The translations under genes and the position numbers were made by a program. DNA of 64,000 nucleotides from Adineta vaga (taxonomy: Eukaryota > Rotifera), in NCBI GenBank assembly GCA_021613535.1, contig CP075493.1, forward strand, positions 16,120,001 to 16,184,000, given 5' to 3'. The notes under the pieces were generated by a model. The model was not told the DNA's origin. It saw only the letters and a program-made list of their open reading frames with translations, and ran no database searches. Positions 55,045-64,000 of this stretch are shown here, in pieces (the stretch's first letter is position 1; each line of letters opens with the position of its first letter).

Positions 55045-56805
55045 AGTTTAGATACAAAGAATACAATGAGAAAGAGTCCAAAATACTTTGTCAATGAAAA
55101 GAGACTTTTCACATAAATTGAATTTGAAATGATATGATTTTCGTATTGCTAAATTTTATTTGAAATTCAAACAAATATTTTATATTCCTCGTTTTATCAA
55201 TATAAAAAAACATAAATTGATTAACAAAAAAAGACATTATCAAGACAGAACACTTGATGGTCAAGCAAAATACACATTCAAAATGTTATCCTTTGATCTG
55301 TTATCACTCAACAAACACGATGCGTACAATCAATCGAGATCGTGAATGACTATAAGTATCAACACCTCTTGAAAATAAAAAAAAAGAACAAACACCACCT
55401 TCCTTATCTATACAATACATTCGTGAGGTTAAACTCGATTATTGAGTGTTCCCATATCTATTCAACAAATAAAAGAACCTACTCCTCATAGAATGAAGTG
55501 AGCAAACACACAGTATCAAGATATAAAGCACATAAGACAAATTACGAACATTGTCACAAAAAAAGTCAATAACATACACCTATCAGTAGTCGAAAGCAAA
55601 CCTTTTAATTTATTTTGACATTCAATCAATTGTGTCAGCTTTTGCCAAAAACATCACTCACTAGAAATGGATAATAAATGGGATGTACATCCAATTGAAC
55701 ATCCTTGGTAATTTTCGCTATCTTTTATCTAAAAAATAAATGATCAAACTCCTAAATCATTTTATAAAAATCGCTAAACTTTCAATAAATCGTTATTATA
55801 ATGGAAAACATTTCCTTCTTGTCATTTTTAGCGTCCATTTTTCACACTACTTATAATTATTTATGATATCATACAATATAAGAAACTCTTTATACTATCA
55901 ATCTGCACATTTCTTTTGGAGATTTGTAGCGATTTGAATATAAATCTTTTCTAATATTTATTTCTATTCTTCGTTATCCAATTCGACATTGAAAACAAAC
56001 AGGCTAGCGATCCATCATATATTTTAACTAAATTCAATTTTTCATTCTAATCAATTTTTCTCACGATAAAAACTTTAATCTTCAAGCTCATAAATTCCAT
56101 TCTTATTTTAAATAATTCTTTCATTTTTCCACATTGATCATTAATGATCAGTATTTATTATTTATAGAATTAAATTAAAAAGAAATTTTAAATAAAATTC
56201 CTTTTTTTCAAAAAAAATTCATAAAATTTAATTTTTTTCTGACCATAAAGATCAATTTATATGATTTTGAGAATTAATTTTAAATAAAACAATTTCTCAA
56301 AAAATTTATTCATTTTTATTTATATTTTCGTTAAAAGAATTTTTTCACTAAAAAAGTATTTTATCGATTAATTCTGTTAATTTTTTGTTCAACATTGTCA
56401 AATTTCTATCAAAACAACGACTATTAACATTTTTTCCATCATGGGATGAAATGAATCAACCAATAGAACTTTTCTATCCAATCACATGCATTCTATTGAA
56501 CTGGCAGACAACGCCGTCTATTTTAAAATTCATTTAAATAAAAATAATTTTAGGTCAAACATTCCGTCCAATTCATAATTATTTTATTTTAATCGTTAAT
56601 ATTCATAAAATAAATAATTTTTAAAAATATAACAACGAAAAAAGTTTTAGTTGTGATTTATGACATGTTACAAGAGAAAAATATCCCATTGGTTGAAAGA
56701 AAGTAACGAATGAAATTTTTTTGTTAGTGCAGTTATGATGTGTTGATTGATAATTAACAGATTTCTCGGCTATAAAGAGCTCAAAATTGAAAAATAAGAT
56801 GTGAA
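55045..56805. other. Long AT-rich intergenic stretch
   Basis: No coding signal on either strand; very low GC with many A/T runs. The upstream frame at 55160-55345 looks like chance. Confidence 0.4.
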
Positions 56806-57047
56806 ATCGATAGAGCTCGTCGAGCTGCATCTGGTTCCACCAAAAACAGAGTTTGTTCTAGTCGAAAGACGAATCCGATCAGGTTTTTCTCGTTTTTTGG
56901 ACATTTTTTCGCTGTTTTTCGTGTTTTCGGGAGGTAAGGGGGGTATTTTTGGAATTTATTTTTTTGGAATCGATAGAGCTCGTTGAGATGCATCTGGTTC
57001 CACCGAAATGAGCATTGGTTCCAGTCCATAGGCGAATCGGCCCTGGA
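56806..57047. repeat. Two-copy tandem repeat, ~163 bp period
   Basis: ATCGATAGAGCTCGT.GAG.TGCATCTGGTTCCACC appears at 56806 and again at 56969, each followed by related GAG...TTG/TTCCAGTC sequence. The copies have diverged. Confidence 0.6.
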
Positions 57048-57249
57048 AAAACTCGAATCGGGCGCTAAGATATCCTACGTATTTTTTATTGATCATTTAA
57101 ATGCACGCCAAAAAATAAATCGTTTTTTTTCCGGTAGGAACTTTAGATTAAGGGAGGTATTGTCTGATCTTGTCGTTCTTCATTTTATAATGGTGTTTGT
57201 ATATCTTCATCATTATTATTTGTGCTATTCTCTTTGCACTTTGTTCTAA

Positions 57250-57760
57250 TACACGGCATTTTAGTTAATATGATTGTACTGAATAAAAAGAGAAATAATC
57301 CAATAAATAAATATTTAATTGCTTGTTTTGTATTTGGTTTTATCCATTCCCAAACATCATTGGATTTTCTAGAACGATTAGGAGGAAGACCATAACATTT
57401 ATAGATTTGATTTTTCTAAATATAATCATTTAATTAGTTTAAAAAAAAATAAAATAAAATTCCTACCTGATATTTTTCCATTTCCTTCCGAGCAGTTGAT
57501 TCGAAAAGCGTAGTTAAAGTTTGCTCGATTGTGGTTTTTTTTGGTTTATTTGCATCCGTAACTGTAACACTCCAAATTCCAGTAAAATAATTTCTATGTT
57601 TTCGTAATTCATGTGAATTAACTTGGCAATTATAAATAGTATATTCTTGCGATTTGATATGTTCATCCCAAGCACGATAAAAGAACAATGCAGACAAAAA
57701 ATACGTAAATAACGAGATGAACCCGAAACAATATATAGTCGATGATTTATATGTTCTCAT
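57250..57760 (-). CDS. Small two-exon membrane protein, possibly frameshifted
   Basis: Exon 1 (57760-57467) encodes an N-terminal TM helix (YCFGFISLFTYFLSALFFY) and then an extracellular-looking domain (NCQVNSHELRKHRNYFTGIWSVTVT). A 51-bp GT-AG intron leads to exon 2 (57415 to about 57250): NQIYKCYGLPPNRSRKSNDVWEW. The frame then gives YLLDYFSFYS and a stop. Shifting by one base after KQAIKY gives a far better second TM helix, FIGLFLFLFSTIILTKMPC. I infer a two-TM protein with a probable one-base frameshift. Family unknown; the layout recalls channel beta-subunit-like proteins, but only loosely. Confidence 0.5.
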
Positions 57761-58599
57761 ACTGAATTTTTAAAATATTCTGATCGTAGAAAAAAAAATT
57801 AGTGTAATTACATAGTAATACACCTTTTGTTTTTATACATACGTCTATTCAACCCTGAAATGGTTTTTTTAATCAGAGTATACAATCAGAAAAGTAAAGA
57901 AATAATCGACACATGTAAGTATAAAAACATGCACATTGTATGATAGATAAAACGATCATTTTTTATGAGAAAAAAAAGGTAAATTATAATGTTTCGAAGC
58001 CTTTCTATTTCGCCGAATCGGAACATAAGCGTATATTTCTTTCTTTTTTTTGTTTCTCTATTCGTACAAAAACTAAAATCATTCGCCAATGTATTTCATT
58101 TCATTTCTGATATGTAAGTGAAGGTAAAATATCAATATGAATACATGGATGACCGTTATTTTATAGTCTTATAAACAACATTTTTATTATAATAAAATTT
58201 TTTTTGTATATTTCCTGTATTTTTTTGGACAAACAGAACATAGTTGAATAAATTACATTTCTATTAAGAAACAGAAAATAATCATGTTTATTTAATTGTT
58301 CTATTCACAAAACTATCACATTCTGATTCAATAAAATAATGAAAGATACAATCAATCGATTTTAATATCTAAGATTTTTTCTAAAACTTTTTCATTTAGA
58401 TCATTTGTTGACAGATTCAAATCATTATAAAAAGTAAAAAGAAAAATCTAATTTTCTTTGAAAGTGTTGTTATTGTCATGCATAAATATAAAGAGAAAAA
58501 GAAACTATTTTCATAATATATTATTTCAAGTAAAAGTCATTCTTTTCAACGATATTTTCTATAGTTATGTATAAAAGATAAATTTATCTTCTCTTTATT
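57761..58599. other. No gene seen
   Basis: AT-rich upstream region of the small membrane-protein gene. No conserved frame. Confidence 0.3.
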
Positions 58600-58905
58600 T
58601 TTGTTTTTATTGGACAAATATTTGCATATGATATGAGATCGATTGAAATGAGTTTATTTTCTAATAAACAATTTCAATGTGGAAATACAAGTTGTTCAAC
58701 ATTTGTTACTACAACTGAACGAAATGTTCGTCGATGTCAAATCCCCTGTTTATCTAATGGTTTATGTGAAGGAGCTAGTTTTCATCAATCAACATCAATT
58801 TGTTAATTATTTTCATATTTACCAAATTCAAATATAAATATGTTAACTAATTCATACATTTATTCAATGAAAGTCGAAAGTGAATCACGACAACCGTCAG
58901 GTTAG
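58600..58905 (+). pseudogene. Cys-rich extracellular domain fragment
   Basis: The plus strand reads SLFSNKQFQCGNTSCSTFVTTTERNVRRCQIPCLSNGLCEGASFHQSTSIC, then a TAA, then LFSYLPNSN in the same frame, ending near a GTTAG donor at 58899. The spacing of cysteines recalls PAN/apple-like domains found at the N-terminus of many bdelloid secreted proteins. The internal stop and missing partners mark it as a relic. Confidence 0.5.
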
Positions 58906-59108
58906 TAGAAATATTAATATACGTAGTAGTGAGTTTGTAATATACTATTCTATTCTTATTAGGATTCTTCTTAGTTGTTTTCATATTTAGAGTGGATAAC
59001 TGTTACAAGTATGAATGATGCACGCATGAGTTGCCTAATTATAATTATAATATAAATGCACCTTCCACAGTTATATATGACTTATAGAATAAATAACTAT
59101 TAATATAT
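58906..59108. other. No feature
   Basis: Short AT-rich flank before the minisatellite. Confidence 0.25.
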
Positions 59109-59300
59109 GGAATAGATTTAGATTTAGATATAGTTATACATATACATAGGTACCCATGTTAGTTGCAGGAATAGATTTAGATTTAGATATAGTTATATAT
59201 ATACATAGGTACCCATGTTAGTTGTAGGAATAGATTTAGATTTAGATATAGTTATATATATACATAGGTACCTATGGTATGGACAGATTTAGATTTAGTT
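59109..59300. repeat. 59-bp minisatellite, ~3.2 copies
   Basis: GGAATAGATTTAGATTTAGA begins units at 59109, 59168 and 59227, with a decayed partial copy at 59280. The first three copies are nearly identical and each ends in a GGTACCCATG-like sequence. Confidence 0.9.
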
Positions 59301-60678
59301 TTTGCAAAAGTATCCATTTTAATTTGTACATTTAAGTCTATAAATTGACATAGAAATGAATCTGTCATTTTTCTCAAAAGGTAGGGTTACTGTCCTATGT
59401 TTGCTGAATAACATTTGTTTTTCTGTTTATGTGACTTGCGAAAATGGTTACAGAAAGAAGAAGATGAATTAAGTTGAATTTCCTAGAATGGTGTGTTAAC
59501 TTCCAATCGAAATTTTAAGGAGAAACGACTTCGTGTCGAGCTAGAAGTTTGAAAGTAGGGAAGTAGAAAACTAGGATGGAGTGTCCTGTAATCGAGTTAA
59601 AAGTTTTATAGGGAAAAATGTCGACAATTTTGAAATGGTTAAATGTTGCTGATGTTTGTTTTCGGATGTCAGTGGCATTTAATAATATATTTGTTATTTG
59701 TAATGCAGTCATGTCGAAAAGATCATTATTAATACTTTTTATGCAAGAAAAGAAGATTCTATTTTACTATGGATGAAGTATATCGAACAAAAAAGTTGAT
59801 GTTATTAGTTATATATGAAGTAGATCAAATTTGGAGTTTTCTTTTTTTTAAATGCTTAATAACTATCTAGTGTGGGAGTATATGCTGTGCATCGTATGGT
59901 GGCTGATTTGGTTTGGTATGAGGGCGACGTGCAAGACTGTTAGGGAATGCTAATAGGATGGATATTCATTCCGGAGAAGCATGTCGATTTGAGAAAACTA
60001 TAAGCGTTCAGTATGGTCATCACCGTATGTGTATTTGATTTGTACTTAAATTTATAAATTAGATTAATTTATTGTCGGTATCAAATAACTGCTTATTACT
60101 GCTTCAAGTTATTCTATTAGACAGAATGATTATGTTATTTATTGTTTAATATTGTGATCTATTTGAGTATACAAGTCAATCTGTGATTATGTATATATGT
60201 AAACGATGTGAAGAACGTTTGTCGGATTTTTTCCTGAGCAAAAATGTATATGTATATATACATATTTATGATTGTTCATATACAATCTAGTCGAATATAG
60301 GCAGGGGCAAAATAATAATTGCTACGTAATCATTAATATTAAGAATTATGAATTGTATTGAGTGTTGCTTAAATGTATAAAAATAAATAAGTTCAAAAAG
60401 ATGATCAGCTATTCATTCATTTTTATCGTTGTAGAATATAGAACGAAGTTTCCAAACTTTTCTTCTCATACAAAATTGTGACATACAACAATTGCTGCAA
60501 TTAATGACTCTGTTAGTCAAGTAATAATTCTGTTAGTTCTTCTTGTTCATACTTTTGTTTATTCAATATGCATTCGATGACACATATGCAAAAAATATCA
60601 TGTTTATAAAAACAAAGAGACATAATACAAACACGAATAAACAAAAAAAAACATGATATGAAAACACCATGGAAAATA
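59301..60678. other. Gene-free DNA
   Basis: No exon I can defend; the minus-strand frame at 59712-59515 lacks any family resemblance. It includes the 3' flank of the TatD-like gene. Confidence 0.35.
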
Positions 60679-62914
60679 TTACTTCAAATTGTAAAACTTT
60701 TCCATGTTGTTGATTATTTGTTGTGTTGTCTGACTGATAGACAACTTGAACATTTGTGCGACATATTCATAAACTTTGGCGACAAAAACTGGGTGAGTAT
60801 CCCAAACATTAGGACACTAAAGAGTTAATATCATGTTGCATATTTAAATAAATTTCAAAAGAAGATCTTACCTCAGCAATTGTGTAATGTGGTGCAACAC
60901 TTTCGATTAGTAAAGATTGTAATGGTGCACGTTCAATAGCTTTCTTTGCAGCCTCATTCACGCAAATATTCAAATTGCATCCAAAAAATATACAGCTGAA
61001 TTTACATTTCACCATATTCATTTCTTCACCACCATATGCAAATTGACGCCAGCATATTCGATAGTCTTTTGGTAATTCCTTAAATGATCAAAACCAAAAA
61101 AGTCATGTGTTTTTTCTTTTCTCAAACTGATCTTACTTGACATAGAATTTCCATTGTTTTGATAAAACTATTACGTGAATGAATTACAACCGGAAGATTT
61201 TTTTCACGAGCTATAGACAATTGTTGAATAAAGGCATATATTTGTACATCATCAGATGGCCGTGATGAACTAAAAAAATATGAATTTCTTAGTAAAAATT
61301 TCATTCATTTTCAGTATATATTATCATACGTATAGAAATCTAAACCAATCTCGCCGATGGCAACCACTCGCTCGTGCTTTACGACTCTTCGAATATTTAA
61401 CTCCATTTGAAAAGAAAAATGGTGCGAAAATAAAGGATGCAAACCACATTGTCCATATACAACTGGATGATTTAAATATTTTGAATATGTATATATCCAT
61501 TTTTCTAAACATGAAAATTTCATGATAATATTAATCAGAAGTATAGGATTACCATTATCGAAATGTCTTGGAGCAAAATAACATTGTATGATATACTTCA
61601 TATCGATTCCCTGATCGTATAATTCAGAATTATGCTCGATGTAACACCAAATACTTTGATCCGGACATTTTAGTCTATTAATAACAAAGATTATCATATA
61701 AGAATTTATTAAAAATAAACGAACTTTTCAAACAAAACATCAAAGTAGCAGTGCGCATCGCACATATACAACGGATTACTTGGATGAAAATATTCATTTG
61801 ACAAAACATTTTTAATCATATTAATAATTTCTTGCTGTATTTTAAAACGAGATAAACAACGACGTTTGATAGTATTTTGTGTTTGATTTCTAAAAACAGG
61901 AACGTGGTCAACAATATCCATATAATTAAGATCAAGATCTTACTTATGAATAGGTTGATCTTTTTTTTCATACTCAATACCATCTTGTTCATCACGTTCA
62001 ATATCATATTGAGTTCGATCTCTAAAATAAAAAAAGAACGTGGTTGATAAAATCTATCGAATAAAGATCGACAACTTACTCAAGAATAGATGAATGTTCA
62101 TCGTGAGATACAATACCATCTTGTTCATCACGTTCAATATCATATTGTGTTCGATCTCTAAAAGAAAAAAAAGAACGTGGTTGATAAAATCTATCGAATA
62201 AAGATCGACAACTTACTCAAGAATAGATGAATGTTCATCGTGAGATACAATACCATCTTGTTCATCACGTTCAATATCATATTGTGTTCGATCTCTAAAA
62301 GAAAAAAAAGAACGTGGTTGATAAAATCTATCGAATAAAGATCGACAACTTACTCAAGAATAGATGAATGTTCATCGTGAGATACAATACCATCTTGTTC
62401 ATCACGTTCAATATCATATTGTGTTCGATCTCTAAAATAAAAAAAGAACGTGGTTAATAAAATCCATCTAATAATGTCCGACATCTCACTTATCAGTAGA
62501 TCGATCTTCATCTTCACATACAATATCCAATGGTTTTTCACTACCAACAGCAGTTTTTTTTGTATCTATAATATCAGTTTGTTCTTTACATTCATAGGCT
62601 GTTGTTGATTGATTTTTGTTAAAGCCAAAGTGTGTGAAAATTGGACGTGCTCGAACTAACTTTCCACGTGCACAATAGCTAATTGTTGTGACATCTAACA
62701 TTAACATCAATCATATAGATTATTTTTGTATATTGGTTGTGAAATAATTTACTCTTATTCACATTCAGACATGGAATATTCATTGCATGTTGTACTGGAT
62801 GATTCAGTCTGTAATAGAAAATTATAAAACTAATATGATTCATTGTTATTTAAATGCTTACTTGATAGAAATCGATTCGACAACTTCTGGAGTGATCTCA
62901 TTGTCGTTAAACAT
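60679..62914 (-). CDS. TatD-family nuclease-like gene, 12 exons, with duplicated exon cassettes
   Basis: Exons, all with GT-AG borders: 62914-62862, 62808-62753, 62694-62490, 62431-62354, 62294-62217, 62157-62080, 62021-61944, 61889-61725, 61674-61330, 61269-61137, 61078-60872 and 60816-60679. They sum to 1614 nt, an uninterrupted 537-residue protein. The C-terminal ~290 residues follow TatD: DAHCYFD, YGQCGLHP, GEIGLDFY, VVIHSR and LLIESVAPHY. TatD enzymes are metal-dependent DNases. Here the second His of HxH is Tyr and the Asp of the usual ETD is Val, so catalysis is doubtful. The N-terminal extension is unknown; it includes four 26-residue acidic repeats (DRTQYDIERDEQ..., the last divergent), each on its own exon. 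Confidence 0.85.
61944..62490 (-). repeat. Tandem exon-intron cassette, 137-bp period, four units
   Basis: Each unit is one 78-nt exon plus one 58-59-nt intron. Exon starts are at 62431, 62294, 62157 and 62021. The three upstream exons are nearly identical and the fourth diverges in its 3' half. 78 is a multiple of 3 and every border is phase 2, so unit number can change without breaking the frame. The start of the next exon (61889) is a diverged relative of the same cassette. Confidence 0.93.
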
Positions 62915-64000
62915 ATTCAATGAAAACTTTTGTTTTAAGAATAAACAAATCTAGAAATAGTTTGTCGGGATAAGGAAAAATAATTGTTAAATAGCTGTAA
63001 TAATAAAGAATAAATGGTTACAAGGAGGTACTTGATATACAAAAAGAAAGTTGGACATGAAATATTCATCCTTGTTTTAATATCTTCAATGCTCTATAAT
63101 CTTATGCTTCTTTTCCTATCCAACTTTTGCTATGTGGATGTAATTTTCATATAAGGTTTAGAGGTCAATAAAGAATGAACATTAAATTGAAATATATAAT
63201 GAGCCATCTATTGAATTTTTTGATTGGTTCTTATGAAATTTAGAATTATTCGAACGAAAAATAAACAGAATAGAAACACGCGGTAGCTTATTCTTAAAAG
63301 AGATTTTCTATGAATTTAATATAACTTCTTGTGAAAGAAGTAATATTGAAATCTCCGCGAAAACAAAGATAATCATAATGACGAAAATGGTAATGTAATA
63401 CAAACTGATACAAATCAAATACATAAAAGTAAACAAAAGCTATGACGAATAATAATGAGCTTAATTTTCAATTTCGAATCTTCCAGTTATGAAATCCAAT
63501 GAGATGTCTTTATTAGAACAAATGCTGATAAATGATAATAATGTCAAATCATATTTTACAGAAATAATTTCTTTATGACAGGTGTGATATTCTGGTTGTT
63601 TTCATAATTTCAACACATAAATATTAAGTAAAGGATGTCTGTATGCTTGTGTGAAAAATGATATAGCACTCTTCAAATGATGATTTAAATAAGCCAGTGT
63701 TGATTGAGAATAATATCATAGAAAGAATTTTGTAATCAACAGATGCTATACTATAACAATCGTTTCAAATCATAGATGGACAAAAGACACTTTAAATTAT
63801 TCTTTTATTCTGTTACATGGAAAAGATAGGAAAAGATATAAGTAAAAATCATCCAACAATAATGTCAATGTCATACATCAAAAGTAAGACGATATAAGAA
63901 AATAGATAATTAGAGAAATACGAAAAACAAATCTATTGAAGTATATACAAAAATATATAATTGAGGCGATGAGAAAATTATTGCTGCTCTTCGTGGCTTT
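62915..64000. other. No gene seen
   Basis: Upstream of the TatD-like gene; presumably its promoter lies near 62940. Otherwise AT-rich and featureless to the end of the window. Confidence 0.35.

Noticed and set aside
1-64000. CRISPR array, bacterial operon or phage content
   Set aside because: Spliceosomal introns, eukaryotic transposons and metazoan gene families throughout; repeats present are minisatellites, fold-backs and exon cassettes without CRISPR-like spacers.

Overview
This window looks like a transposon-rich, probably subtelomeric, piece of a bdelloid rotifer genome (Adineta/Rotaria type). Four things point there. It is strongly AT-rich. Its genes have tiny GT-AG introns of 51-72 bp. 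Tracts of a TGTGGG/CCCACA hexamer, the repeat known from bdelloid telomeres, recur throughout. It carries an intron-containing Penelope-like (Athena-type) reverse transcriptase without an endonuclease, associated with hammerhead ribozymes. Species is inferred, not proven.

Layout. 1-5.1 kb: the 3' half of a minus-strand Athena-like RT, telomere-like tracts and a frameshifted sirtuin C-terminal fragment. 5.4-7.5 kb: a large ADP-ribosyltransferase + TPR gene. 8-12.6 kb: mostly featureless. 12.65-18.83 kb: a DNA transposon of a type I do not recognise, with TIRs, a 5-bp target duplication, phased subterminal repeats and two head-to-head genes sharing an N-terminal domain; one gene carries an in-frame stop and the other is split by a nested, intact Tc1 element. 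19.2-24.0 kb: a second, decayed Athena-like unit, an intact three-exon companion gene and a hammerhead ribozyme. 24.6-25.6 kb: a piggyBac relic. 26-27.7 kb: EF-hand gene pieces. 28.5-31.2 kb: a MITE and a decayed membrane-protein family. 33.6-35.5 kb: a GPCR fragment and a 1.15 kb near-perfect palindrome. 36.15-38.54 kb: a complete piggyBac with TTAA duplications, inserted in what looks like a coding exon.

39.9-55 kb carries a small Cys-rich secreted protein, an F-box protein, a second hammerhead next to telomere-like DNA, a purple acid phosphatase with one internal TGA, two GPCRs (one frameshifted, one intact with a 55-bp intron), a non-autonomous LTR element with its target duplication, a decayed mariner/Tc1 transposase, a GNAT acetyltransferase and a TE-like gene cut off inside a telomere-like fold-back. 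57-63 kb carries a small two-exon membrane protein, minisatellites and a 12-exon TatD-family gene with an amplified 78-nt exon cassette.

The window is therefore a nested accumulation of mobile DNA between a few host genes, many of them broken. The most novel-looking items are the 12.65-18.83 kb transposon, the exon-cassette array in the TatD-like gene, the hammerhead/telomere-repeat junction and a dispersed family of short fold-backs whose arms are telomere-like repeats.
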